A stretch of DNA of 64,000 nucleotides from Ruegeria sp. HKCCD8929 (GTDB lineage Bacteria > Pseudomonadota > Alphaproteobacteria > Rhodobacterales > Rhodobacteraceae), in contig NZ_WPZY01000003.1 of the NCBI RefSeq assembly GCF_013031405.1, positions 399,287 to 463,286 on the forward strand, in the 5' to 3' direction. This document shows, piece after piece, positions 25,334-35,300 of the stretch. The notes beneath the pieces were generated by a model. The model saw only the letters and a list, made by a program, of their open reading frames with translations. It searched no databases and was not told the DNA's origin. Both the position numbers and the translations under genes were made by a program. Each line of letters begins with the position of its first letter. Position 1 is the first letter of the stretch.

Positions 25334-27607
25334 ATGTCCGACACCCCCAGCCAGCGCCAGGCCGCCCTCGATTATCACGAATTCCCCAAACCCGGAAAAC
25401 TCGAGATCAAGGCGACGAAGCCGATGGCGAACGGGCGGGATCTGTCGCGCGCCTACTCTCCCGGCGTGGCCGAGGCCTGCATCGAGATCAAGCAGGACGC
25501 CTCCAGCGCCGAACGCTATACCGCGCGGGGCAATCTGGTGGCGGTGGTGTCGAACGGCACCGCCGTGCTGGGGCTGGGCAATATCGGCGCGCTGGCCAGC
25601 AAACCGGTGATGGAGGGCAAGGCGGTCCTGTTCAAGAAGTTCGCCGGCATCGATTGCTTCGATATCGAGGTGGATGAGCAGGACCCAGAGAAACTGGCGG
25701 ATATCGTCTGTGCCCTCGGCCCCACCTTCGGCGCCATCAATCTGGAAGACATTAAAGCGCCAGACTGTTTCATCGTCGAAAAGCTCTGCCGTGAGCGGAT
25801 GAATATCCCGGTTTTCCACGACGACCAGCACGGCACCGCCATCGTGGTCGGCGCCGCCGCCAAGAACGCGCTGCATGTGGCGGGTAAATCGTTCGGGGAT
25901 ATCAAGATCGTCTCGACCGGCGGCGGGGCGGCGGGCATCGCCTGCCTCAACATGCTGGTCAAGCTGGGCGTTAAGCGCGAGAACATCTGGCTGTGTGACA
26001 TTCACGGGCTGGTCTATGAGGGCCGCACCGAGGACATGAACCCGCAGAAGGCGGCCTTTGCACAGAACAGCGATCTGCGCACGCTGGATGAGGTCATCGA
26101 CGGGGCGGACCTGTTCCTGGGCCTTTCCGGCCCCAATGTACTGAAATCCGAGATGGTCGCAAAAATGGCCGACAGGCCCATCATCTTTGCGCTGGCCAAT
26201 CCGACGCCCGAGATCCTGCCCGACGTCGCGCGCGAGGTGGCCCCAAAGGCGATCATCGCCACCGGGCGGAGCGATTTTCCCAATCAGGTCAACAACGTGC
26301 TTTGCTTTCCGTTCATCTTCCGGGGCGCGCTGGACGTCGGCGCGACCGAGATCAATGACGAGATGCAGATCGCCTGTGTCGACGGCATCGCGGAACTTGC
26401 CCGCGCCACCACCAGCGCCGAGGCGGCGGCGGCTTACAAGGGCGAGCAGCTGACATTCGGTGTGGATTACCTGATCCCAAAACCCTTCGACCCGCGCCTG
26501 GTGGGCGTGGTGTCGTCGTCGGTGGCCCGGGCCGCTATGGAAAGCGGCGTGGCCAAACGGCCCATCGAGGATATGGAAGCCTATAAAGAGAAGCTGAACC
26601 AGACCGTCTTCAAGTCGGCCTTGCTGATGCGCCCCGTATTCGAGGCCGCCACCGCCGCCTCGCGCCGGATCGTCTATGCCGAGGGCGAGGATGAGCGGGT
26701 GCTGCGCGCCGCCCAGGCCGTGCTGGAAGAGACCACCGAAACCCCGATCCTGATCGGCCGCCCCGAGGTGATCGAGGCACGTTGCGAACGGATGGGCCTG
26801 TCGGTGCGCCCCGGGCAGGATTTCCAGATCGTGAACCCGGAAAACGACCCGCGCTACTACGATTATTGGACCTCGTATCACCAGCTCATGCAGCGCCGGG
26901 GCGTCACCCCGGATCTGGCCAAGGCGATCATGCGCACCAACACCACCGCTATCGGCGCCATCATGGTGCATCGCGGCGAGGCCGACAGCATGATCTGCGG
27001 CACATTCGGCGAGTTCCGCTGGCATCTCAACTACGTCGAACAGGTGCTGGGCAATGGCGATCTGCGCCCGCATGGCGCCATGTCGCTGATGATCCTTGAG
27101 GACGGCCCACTGTTCATCGCTGACACTCATGTTCGGCAACTGCCCACGCCCGAAGAACTGGCCGAAATCACCATCGGCGCTGCTCGTCACGCGCGTCGGT
27201 TCGGCGTCGAGCCCAAGATCGCCTTTTGCTCGCAATCGCAGTTTGGCAATCAGTACGAGGGCTCGGGCAAGCGGTTGCGGGACGCGCTCGCGCTTCTCGA
27301 CAGCGAGCCGCGCGATTTCTCCTACGAGGGTGAGATGAACTTGGACACCGCGCTCGATCCGGAATTGCGGCAGCGGATTTTCCCGAACTCCCGGCTGGAG
27401 GGTGCGGCCAATGTGCTGATCTTTGCCCATGCCGACGCGGCAAGCGGCGTGCGCAACATCCTGAAGATGAAGGCGGACGGGATCGAGGTTGGCCCGATCC
27501 TGATGGGCATGGGCAACAAGGCGCATATCGTGACACCCTCGATCACCGCGCGGGGTCTGTTGAACATGGCAGCCATTGCCGGAACGCCGGTTGCGCATTA
27601 CGGTTGA
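25334..27607 (+). CDS. maeB: NADP-dependent malic enzyme (MaeB type, PTA-like C-terminal domain)
   Basis: Converts malate to pyruvate and CO2. The 757-residue protein has an N-terminal malic domain with SPGVAEACIEI, the Lys region of the active site, KAPDCFIVEKL, and FHDDQHGTAIVV; the NAD(P)-binding segment follows with STGGGAAGIACL. From about residue 430 a phosphotransacetylase-like domain is present (VYAEGEDERVLRAAQAVL), as in MaeB enzymes; this domain is usually regulatory and not catalytic. A strong AAGGAG site precedes the ATG. It supplies pyruvate/NADPH when C4 acids accumulate, for example from propionyl-CoA or acetate use. Confidence 0.94.
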   Translation: MSDTPSQRQAALDYHEFPKPGKLEIKATKPMANGRDLSRAYSPGVAEACIEIKQDASSAERYTARGNLVAVVSNGTAVLGLGNIGALASKPVMEGKAVLFKKFAGIDCFDIEVDEQDPEKLADIVCALGPTFGAINLEDIKAPDCFIVEKLCRERMNIPVFHDDQHGTAIVVGAAAKNALHVAGKSFGDIKIVSTGGGAAGIACLNMLVKLGVKRENIWLCDIHGLVYEGRTEDMNPQKAAFAQNSDLRTLDEVIDGADLFLGLSGPNVLKSEMVAKMADRPIIFALANPTPEILPDVAREVAPKAIIATGRSDFPNQVNNVLCFPFIFRGALDVGATEINDEMQIACVDGIAELARATTSAEAAAAYKGEQLTFGVDYLIPKPFDPRLVGVVSSSVARAAMESGVAKRPIEDMEAYKEKLNQTVFKSALLMRPVFEAATAASRRIVYAEGEDERVLRAAQAVLEETTETPILIGRPEVIEARCERMGLSVRPGQDFQIVNPENDPRYYDYWTSYHQLMQRRGVTPDLAKAIMRTNTTAIGAIMVHRGEADSMICGTFGEFRWHLNYVEQVLGNGDLRPHGAMSLMILEDGPLFIADTHVRQLPTPEELAEITIGAARHARRFGVEPKIAFCSQSQFGNQYEGSGKRLRDALALLDSEPRDFSYEGEMNLDTALDPELRQRIFPNSRLEGAANVLIFAHADAASGVRNILKMKADGIEVGPILMGMGNKAHIVTPSITARGLLNMAAIAGTPVAHYG

Positions 27608-27650
27608 TGCCGGCGGTCGCATTTCCGGCCGCCCATCACGGGAGGTCACC

Positions 27651-28040
27651 ATGAAAGGGCATTGCCATTGCGGCGCGGTGCACTGGGAAAGCGATGGTGA
27701 GGTGGCGTGGAGCTGTTATTGCCACTGCACCGACTGCCGCCGGAACTGCGCGGCACCCGTCACCGCATTTTTCGGACTGCCGCACGGGTCAGTCACCTGG
27801 TCCGGCGACGCGCCACGCATCTACAACTCATCCGAAGGGGTCGAACGCCTGTTCTGCGGCACCTGCGGTACGCAGATGGCGTACCGCAAAGCCACGGATA
27901 AGGTGAACATCCACCTCTATACCGCTACCCTGGAGGACCCGAACGAGCTGCCGTCCCGCTTCCATGTCTTCCATGCCGACCATCTGAGCTGGCTCAACAT
28001 TCAGGACACGCTGCCGCGCTACGCCAAATCTGCCGGGTAG
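27651..28040 (+). CDS. GFA family (glutathione-dependent formaldehyde-activating-like) protein
   Basis: A 129-residue zinc-binding protein. Cysteine pairs are seen in CHCGAV, CYCHCTDCRR and CGTCGTQM, the pattern of the GFA/CENP-V fold with two zinc sites. Start is the ATG at 27651 after GGAGGTC. Family members rarely have proven enzymes; assignment to glutathione-formaldehyde chemistry is only by family name. It follows maeB by 43 bp and may be in its transcript. Confidence 0.88.
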   Translation: MKGHCHCGAVHWESDGEVAWSCYCHCTDCRRNCAAPVTAFFGLPHGSVTWSGDAPRIYNSSEGVERLFCGTCGTQMAYRKATDKVNIHLYTATLEDPNELPSRFHVFHADHLSWLNIQDTLPRYAKSAG

Positions 28041-28079
28041 GCCCCGGCAGATCCAACGCGTGCGGCGCTTGCGGACAGG

Positions 28080-28433
28080 TCAGCCGATTACTCGGTGCCC
28101 CCGCCCCTGCATGCAGTTGACCATCACCTGACGCCGGATCAGCTCGTCATTATACTGCCCCTTTGCGGCCCCGATAATGGCGCCGCTCAACGCCCCCGCG
28201 ACAACATCCTCGCTCTCACCGATGGTCCAGCCGGTGACCGCACCGCTGACCGCGCCATAGGCAATATCCGCGCCCTGCTTGCCCGGATGGTAATTTGCGG
28301 CCAGGGCCCGGCACTCGACCTCGTCAAAGCCGAAATTTGCGTTGCGCGTGCCGTCCACCGCCAGCGGTTTCTGCATCGGATACTGGCCACAGGCTGCAAG
28401 GCCGAGCAGGGCGACAAACATCAGTTTCTTCAT
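28080..28433 (-). CDS. small lipoprotein with a glycine-zipper segment
   Basis: A 117-residue protein. The N-terminal signal MKKLMFVALLGLAACGQ contains a lipobox (LAAC) with the lipid-modified Cys at residue 15. The middle has a Gly-rich AYGAVSGAVTGWTIG / VAGALSGAIIGAAKG pair of short hydrophobic stretches, similar to glycine-zipper (Omp/SlyB-type) membrane inserts. A longer start at 28475 is not supported by the lipoprotein signal. Role unknown; probably outer-membrane associated. It is convergent with the GFA gene. Confidence 0.8.
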   Translation of the reverse strand: MKKLMFVALLGLAACGQYPMQKPLAVDGTRNANFGFDEVECRALAANYHPGKQGADIAYGAVSGAVTGWTIGESEDVVAGALSGAIIGAAKGQYNDELIRRQVMVNCMQGRGHRVIG

Positions 28434-28832
28434 CTTGGTAATCCCTTTTAAATACACCGTCCGGGTGGGGCGCATCGGCGGCAGAAATATCCTGCCCGCC
28501 TGCTGAATCGGAGATGGGGATCGGGCGTCACTTTGTAGAGATCACGCCAAAGTGAACGCAGCGTCACAAGTACGATTTTCGCTCTTGCGGCTGACGCAGC
28601 GGCAATCAGCCGATTCACTTGCATTTGCAGTTCAAAAATTAGCAAGTTTGCAAAGTCTATATACATTTACTGTAATGCTTGCGAAAATATATGGTTTGCA
28701 AAAATTTGCAGGTGAAAATCCGCCTATCTTGCAAATTCGTTGCGATAATCTGACGCGACGTCGCAGCGGCTGCTTGCCCGGTGGCATTCGGATGCCTAAC
28801 ACATTCTGCAAGCCGAACGTGAGGAGGACGCC
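28434..28832 (+). promoter_or_regulatory. prpE upstream region with TTTGCAAA-type sites
   Basis: This 399-bp region upstream of prpE is AT-rich from 28620. It holds perfect TTTGCAAA at 28647-28654 and 28695-28702, plus near matches TTTGCAGG (28705-28712), CTTGCAAA (28728-28735) and TTTGCAG (28624-28630). Such motifs are bound by ScfR-family regulators like PccR, which control propionyl-CoA genes in Rhodobacterales. No scfR gene lies in this window. The left part, 28434-28600, has no clear element. Confidence 0.6.
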
Positions 28833-30725
28833 ATGGCATACAGGGATGTTTACGAGAGCTGGAAGAACGACCCCGAGGCCTTCTGGATGGAAGCCGCAAA
28901 GGGGATCGACTGGGTCGAGGCCCCGACCCGGGCGCTTTATGACGACAACGCCCCGCTCTATGAATGGTTCTCGGATGCCAAGGTGAACACGTGCTGGAAT
29001 GCCGTGGACCGTCATGTCGAGAATGGCCGGGGCGAACAGGCCGCGATCATCTATGACAGCCCCATCACCCACACCAAGCGCGAGATCTCGTACATGGAGC
29101 TGCGCAACCGTGTGGCCACCCTGGCCGGGGCGCTGAGGGCCAAGGGGGTCGAAAAAGGCGACCGGGTCATCATCTACATGCCGATGATCCCCGAGGCGCT
29201 TGAGGCGATGCTGGCCTGCGCCCGCCTGGGTGCGGTGCATTCGGTCGTGTTCGGCGGCTTTGCGTCGAATGAACTGGCGGTTCGGATCGACGATGCCCGG
29301 CCCAAGGCGATTATCGCCGCTTCCTGCGGGATCGAACCAGGACGTGTGGTGCATTACAAACCCCTCCTCGACGGCGCCATCGAGATGGCCACGCACAAGC
29401 CCGATTTCTGCGTCGTCTTCCAGCGCGAACAGGAGGTGGCCCAGCTAATCGAGGGTCGCGACTACAACTGGCACGGCTTCCAATACGGCGTCGAACCGGC
29501 GGAATGCGTGCCGGTCGCGGGCAACGATCCGGCCTATATCCTCTACACCTCCGGCACCACCGGCGCACCCAAGGGCGTGGTGCGCCCAACTGCGGGCCAT
29601 CTGGTGGCACTGAACTGGACGATGAAGAACATCTACAATGTCGACCCGGGCGATGTGTTCTGGGCCGCCTCGGATGTGGGCTGGGTCGTGGGGCATTCCT
29701 ACATCTGCTACGCCCCCCTGATCCACGGCAACACCACTATCGTGTTCGAGGGCAAGCCGGTGGGCACCCCCGACGCGGGCACGTTCTGGCGGGTGATCTC
29801 CGAGCACAAGGTCAAAAGCTTTTTCACCGCCCCCACTGCCATCCGCGCCGTCAAACGCGAGGATCCCAAGGGCGAGATGCTAGCGAAATACGACTTGTCC
29901 TGCCTCAGCGCCCTTTATTTGGCTGGAGAGCGCGCAGACCCGGACACCATCGAATGGGCGCAGGAGGCGCTGAAGGTGCCGGTGATCGACCATTGGTGGC
30001 AGACCGAGACCGGCTGGGCCATCGCGGGCAACCCGTTGGGGATCGAGGAACTGCCGGTCAAGCTGGGCTCGCCTGCCAAACCGATGCCGGGTTATGACGT
30101 GCATATCCTGGATGAGGGCGGACACCCGATGAAACCGGGCGAGTTGGGCGCCATCGCAGTGAAACTGCCGCTGCCGCCGGGCACCCTGCCGACGCTGTGG
30201 AATGCCGAGGACCGGTTTCGCAAATCCTACCTGCACCAGTTTCCCGGCTACTATGAGACCGGCGATGCCGGGATGATCGACGAGGACGGATACCTCTACA
30301 TCATGGCGCGCACCGATGACGTCATCAACGTGGCCGGGCATCGCCTGTCGACCGGCGGGATGGAAGAGGTTCTGGCCGCCCATCCCGATGTGGCCGAATG
30401 CGCGGTGATCGGGGTGTCGGATCAGCTCAAGGGGCAGATGCCGGTCGGGTTCCTTTGCCTGAATGCAGGAGCAGAGCGCGATCACTCGGACATCGTGGGC
30501 GAAGTGGTCAAGCTAGTGCGGGAAAAGATCGGCCCCGTCGCGGCCTTCAAGCTGGCCGTCGTCGTGGACCGCCTGCCGAAAACCCGCTCGGGCAAGATCC
30601 TGCGCGGCACCATGGTCTCGATCGCGGATGGTAGGGACTACAAGATGCCCGCCACCATCGACGATCCGGTCATTCTGGACGAGATCAAGTCGGCCCTGCA
30701 GACCATCGGTTACGCACAGGCCTGA
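28833..30725 (+). CDS. prpE: propionate--CoA ligase (acyl-CoA synthetase)
   Basis: Activates propionate with ATP and CoA. The 630-residue ANL-family enzyme has YTSGTTGAPKGVV at about 236-248 (P-loop), WAASDVGWVVGHSYICYAP, HWWQTETGWAI, YETGDAGMIDEDGY and the Lys-containing KTRSGKILRGTM near residue 590. The sequence pattern GYETGD and HWWQTETG is closer to PrpE/ACSS3 than to acetyl-CoA synthetase. A GAGGAGG ribosome-binding site precedes the ATG. The TTTGCAAA-type sites upstream support a propionyl-CoA role; a broader short-chain substrate range is likely. Confidence 0.9.
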   Translation: MAYRDVYESWKNDPEAFWMEAAKGIDWVEAPTRALYDDNAPLYEWFSDAKVNTCWNAVDRHVENGRGEQAAIIYDSPITHTKREISYMELRNRVATLAGALRAKGVEKGDRVIIYMPMIPEALEAMLACARLGAVHSVVFGGFASNELAVRIDDARPKAIIAASCGIEPGRVVHYKPLLDGAIEMATHKPDFCVVFQREQEVAQLIEGRDYNWHGFQYGVEPAECVPVAGNDPAYILYTSGTTGAPKGVVRPTAGHLVALNWTMKNIYNVDPGDVFWAASDVGWVVGHSYICYAPLIHGNTTIVFEGKPVGTPDAGTFWRVISEHKVKSFFTAPTAIRAVKREDPKGEMLAKYDLSCLSALYLAGERADPDTIEWAQEALKVPVIDHWWQTETGWAIAGNPLGIEELPVKLGSPAKPMPGYDVHILDEGGHPMKPGELGAIAVKLPLPPGTLPTLWNAEDRFRKSYLHQFPGYYETGDAGMIDEDGYLYIMARTDDVINVAGHRLSTGGMEEVLAAHPDVAECAVIGVSDQLKGQMPVGFLCLNAGAERDHSDIVGEVVKLVREKIGPVAAFKLAVVVDRLPKTRSGKILRGTMVSIADGRDYKMPATIDDPVILDEIKSALQTIGYAQA

Positions 30726-30813
30726 TCGCAGACGCGGCGCTAGTCAGCAGGTCCGCGCAAAGGCTCTTGCCTTCTCTCCCGCCCGGCTTAGGCTGCCCGG
30801 CGGGAGATATTTC

Positions 30814-32244
30814 ATGACCGACACAGAGATCTGGCGCCTCAGCGCCACCGACCTTGCCGCACGCATCAAGGCAGGCGAGATTTCCGCCGAAGACAGCGTT
30901 TCAGCGGCGATCCAGCGGATGCAGACGGTCAACCCTGCACTCAACGCGGTGGTGGGCGATTGCAGCGCTGTGGCACTGGAACAAGCGTGGGCGCTGGACA
31001 AGACACGCAGAGACGGTGCACCAATCGGGCCGCTGCATGGGGTGCCGGTTACCATCAAGGTGAATGTCGACCAGAAGGGACACGCAACGACCAATGGCGT
31101 TACCGCGCTGAAGGATCTGATCGCCCCCGATGACGCCCCCATCGTCGCCAATCTGCAAAAGGCGGGCGCGGTCGTGATCGGACGCACCAACACGCCGGAG
31201 TTTTCGTTCCGGGCCGACACCGACAATCCGCTGCATGGCCGCACCCACAACCCTTGGGGCAAACATATCTCGCCCGGCGGTTCCTCGGGCGGTGCTGGGG
31301 CTGCGGTGATGGCCGGGATCGGGGCGCTGGCGCATGGCAACGACATCGGCGGCAGTCTGCGCTTTCCCGCAGCCGCCAACGGAGCGGTGACCGTCAAGCC
31401 CGGGCTGGGCCGCGTGCCCGCCTGGAACCCCAGCCAGACCGTCGAGCGTGGCATGCTGGCGCAATCCATGTCGGTGCAGGGGCTGATCACCCGCAGCGCA
31501 GAGGACCTGCATCTGTCGATGCCCACCATGATCGCCTCCGATCCGCGCGACCCCTTCCATGTCCCCCTGCCCTGGCGCGGTGAGCCGGTGGATGGCCCGA
31601 TCAAGGTCGCCTTCACCAAGAACACCTTCGGTTACGACCTGCACCCCGAGGTCGAGGCCGCGCTCGACGCCGCCCGCGCAGCGCTGGAGGATGCCGGTTA
31701 TCACTTCGAAGAGGTCGAACCGCCCGATGTGTTCGACTGCGGTCGCACCGGCTATCGCGCCCTGATGGGCGAGGTGTGGACGCTGATGAAGGGCGATATC
31801 GACGCCTACGGCTCCCAAACCGTCCGCGATATCTTCGAGGTCTATTTTCAGGAGTTCCCGCCCTTTCTGGACACCGAGCTAGTGCAGATGATGGCCAAGC
31901 GCAGCCACTATGCGCGGCGATGGTCCCTGTTTCTGGAGGACTACCCGCTGGTGCTGACACCCTTCCTGCCGCAGCCCTTTTTCAAGCCCGACCGCGACAC
32001 GGAAGGGGCACCCGGGGTGCATGAGGTGCTGGGCTGTGCCGTCTACTCCTATGCGATGAACTTCATCGGACTTCCGTCGGCTTGTGTTCCGGCGCGGCTG
32101 GCAAATCTGCCCAAGGGACCGCAGCCGATCAGTGTTCAGATCGTTGCCCGGCGCTGGCGTGAGGATATCGCGGTGGATGCAGCAGCAGCCATCGAAGCGC
32201 GCGTGGGTCGGATGTGTGAAGAGCTCTGGAATCGGATGGCCTGA
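30814..32244 (+). CDS. amidase (amidase signature family)
   Basis: A 476-residue hydrolase with the amidase Ser-cisSer-Lys triad region: the catalytic Lys in VTIKVNVD, GGSSGGAGAAVMAG with the cis-Ser, and GNDIGGSLRFPA carrying the nucleophilic Ser. Subfamily and substrate (amides, malonamates, nitrile-derived amides, or GatA-like) are not determined; the absence of gatB/gatC nearby argues against an aminoacyl-tRNA amidotransferase. The ATG at 30814 is selected because the preceding GGGAGATATTTC supplies a ribosome-binding site; it lies 88 bp after prpE, possibly in the same transcript. Confidence 0.88.
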   Translation: MTDTEIWRLSATDLAARIKAGEISAEDSVSAAIQRMQTVNPALNAVVGDCSAVALEQAWALDKTRRDGAPIGPLHGVPVTIKVNVDQKGHATTNGVTALKDLIAPDDAPIVANLQKAGAVVIGRTNTPEFSFRADTDNPLHGRTHNPWGKHISPGGSSGGAGAAVMAGIGALAHGNDIGGSLRFPAAANGAVTVKPGLGRVPAWNPSQTVERGMLAQSMSVQGLITRSAEDLHLSMPTMIASDPRDPFHVPLPWRGEPVDGPIKVAFTKNTFGYDLHPEVEAALDAARAALEDAGYHFEEVEPPDVFDCGRTGYRALMGEVWTLMKGDIDAYGSQTVRDIFEVYFQEFPPFLDTELVQMMAKRSHYARRWSLFLEDYPLVLTPFLPQPFFKPDRDTEGAPGVHEVLGCAVYSYAMNFIGLPSACVPARLANLPKGPQPISVQIVARRWREDIAVDAAAAIEARVGRMCEELWNRMA

Positions 32245-32346
32245 ACGCGGTCGCTTTTACCGACCGGCTGAAGCCAGTAGATGGTTGTGCTGTTCGGCAA
32301 GTTTCACAATGGCTGAAAACCGTCATCAGGCCAAACGTGCGCTCAG

Positions 32347-35300
32347 CTACATTTCCTCGACCGACAGCACGCCTTCCAAGGATTTGATCGCCCCCTTGAT
32401 CTGCGGCGTGATCGGAAAATCCTGGCCCAGCTCCATCTCAACATCCCCCGGAAGTCCCGGGTCCAACAGGCAGAGCTGGATCGGCCCCTTGGAGGCCCCG
32501 CGCGCGGCCGAGGCGGCTTCTTCGAGAACCTTGGCCACCGTCGGCAAAGCCTGCGCCTGGTCCACGAAAATCCGCAGGCCTGTCGCCCCGGCCTCGGCCA
32601 CGGCGGCGTCGATGGGGCCGACCGAGCGGCCCAGCAGCTTGAGCTGATCCGCCTCCATCGTCGCCTCTACCGTCAGCACCACATGGGCGCCGGTTTCCAG
32701 AAACTCGCGGCTTTTCTCAAGCGTTTCCGAGAACAGCGTGACCTCGTAGGCTCCGGTCGGGTCCGAGAGCTGGGTAAAGGCAAACCGGTTGCCACGCGCC
32801 GACTTGCGTTCTTGCCGTCCAGCGACGACACCGGCCATTTTTGCGCCCATTGCACGCTGAACTTGAACGCGTTCAATGACCTGATCCAGCGTCAGCACCT
32901 GCTTGCGCTTGAGCGCAGGCATGTAGTCGTCCAGCGGATGGCCGGACAGGTAGAACCCGATCGCCTTGAATTCCTCGCTCAGCCGTTCGGCGGGCAGCCA
33001 GTCGGGTGTCGGCGACAGGCGCGGTTCGGGCAGGTCGTCGCCCGCCTCACCGAACAGCGACACCTGGTTCGAGTTCTTCTGTTCATGGATCGCCACCGAG
33101 TAATTCACCAGCGCATCGAGGCTTTCGAACACCCGCCGCCGGTTGCCGTCGAGCTGGTCGAAGGCACCCGCGCGGGCCATCATCTCCAGAGGCCGCTTGC
33201 CGACCTTCTTCAGATCCACCCGGCGCGCAAGGTCGAAGAGGTTCACGAAGGGCTTGCCGTCGCGCCCCTTGACCACAAGGCTCATTGCCTCGACACCCAC
33301 ATTCTTGAGCGCCCCCAGCGCATAGACAAGCTCACCATCCATCACGTCGAAGGTTGCCTGCGAGCGGTTCACGCAGGGCGGCACGTAGGGCAGATCCAGC
33401 CCCTTCTTCACCTCTTCAAAGTAAGTGGCCAGCTTGTCGGTCAGGTGGATATCGCAGTTCATGACACCGGCCATGAACTCGACCGGGTGGTTCGCCTTCA
33501 GCCAGCCGGTCTGGTAGGACACCACCGCATAGGCCGCAGCGTGGGATTTGTTGAAGCCATAATTGGCGAATTTCTCCAGCAAGTCAAAGACTTCGGAGGC
33601 TTTCCTAGCGTCCACACCGTTCTCTGCCGCGCCCTTTTCGAATTTCGGGCGCTCGGCATCCATTGCCTCTTTGATCTTTTTCCCCATCGCGCGGCGCAGT
33701 AGGTCAGCACCGCCAAGGCTGTACCCCGCCATCACCTGCGCGATCTGCATCACCTGTTCCTGATAGACGATGATGCCCTGGGTTTCCGACAGGATATGGT
33801 CGATCAGGGGGTGGACCGAGGTGATCTCGCGTTGGCCGTTCTTGACCTCGCAATAGGTGGGGATGTTCTCCATCGGGCCGGGACGGTAGAGCGCCACCAG
33901 CGCCACGATATCCTCGATACAAGTGGGTTTCATGCGCTTGAGCGCGTCCATCATGCCGGTGGATTCCACCTGGAACACCGCCACCGTCTTGGCCGCCGAG
34001 TAGAGCTTATAGGTCGCCTCGTCATCCAGCGGGATGGCGTTGATTTCGTTCACCGCACCTTCGGGCGGATCATATAGCTGCGTGCCATCGGCGGCCACAT
34101 GCAGGTCGCGGCCCGATTTGAGGATCAGGTCGACGGCATTCTGAATGACGGTCAGGGTCTTGAGGCCCAGAAAGTCGAACTTCACCAGCCCCGCCTGCTC
34201 GACCCATTTCATGTTGAACTGGGTCGCGGGCATGTCTGAACGCGGGTCCTGATAAAGCGGCACCAAAGCGTCCAGAGGCCGGTCGCCGATCACCACACCG
34301 GCGGCGTGGGTCGAGGCGTTCCGCAGCAGCCCCTCGACCTGTCGGCCGTAAGTGAGTAGGCGGTCCACCACTTCTTCACTGCGCGCTTCCTCACGTAGAC
34401 GCGGCTCGTCCTTCAGCGCCTTTTCGATGGAAACTGGTTTGACCCCCTCGACCGGGATCATCTTGGACAGCCGGTCCACCTGCCCGTAGGGCATCTGCAG
34501 CACGCGCCCGATATCGCGCACAGCGGCCTTGGACAGCAACGCACCAAAGGTGATGATCTGCCCGACCTTGTCCCGCCCGTATTTCTCCTGCACATAGCGG
34601 ATCACCTCTTCGCGGCGATCCATGCAGAAGTCGATATCAAAGTCGGGCATCGACACTCGTTCCGGGTTCAGAAAGCGTTCGAACAGCAGCGAATAACGCA
34701 GCGGATCGAGGTCGGTGATCGTCAGCGCATAAGCCACCAGCGAGCCCGCACCGGACCCCCGTCCCGGCCCCACCGGAATATCTTGATCCTTGGCCCATTT
34801 GATGAAATCTGCCACGATCAGGAAGTAGCCGGGAAAGCCCATGCCTTCGATGATGCCAAGTTCGAAATCCAGCCGCTCCTGATATTCCTCGGACGTCACC
34901 GCGTGGGGGATCACGGCCAGACGCTTCTGCAGGCCCTCATTGGCCTGCCGCCGCAATTCCTCGACCTCGTCATCGGCGAATTTCGGCAAGATCGGATCGC
35001 GGCGATAGGCCATGAAGGCGCAGCGCCTGGCGATCTCGACCGTGTTCTCGATCGCCTCCGGCAGGTCGGCGAACAGTGTCGCCATCTCCTGCGGCGACTT
35101 CATATAGTGCTGCGCGGTCAAGCGCCGCCTCCCCTCCTGCTGGTCCACATAGGCGCCTTCGGAAATGCAGATCAGCGCGTCATGCGCTTCATACATGTCC
35201 GAGGTCGGGAAATAGACGTCATTGGTGGCCACCAGCGGCAGGTTCTTGGCATAGGCCATCTCGACATGACCGCGTTCGGTCAGCCGCTCGGCCTCGGGCT

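Noticed and set aside
25319..27652. 777-residue minus-strand reading frame antisense to maeB
   Set aside because: No motif is recognised, while the opposite strand shows complete malic-enzyme motifs and a ribosome-binding site.
28480..28500. Inverted repeat core before the prpE region
   Set aside because: AAATATCCTGCCC is only a partial match with no tail; too short to claim.
28833..30725. acetyl-CoA synthetase (acs)
   Set aside because: The YETGD and HWWQTETG context and the propionyl-type upstream sites fit PrpE better, although short-chain overlap cannot be excluded.
30781..30813. Another repeat copy at the amidase ribosome-binding site
   Set aside because: GGGAGATATTTC resembles the TATTT core, but no GC hairpin or GAAG tail is present, so it was not listed as a copy.
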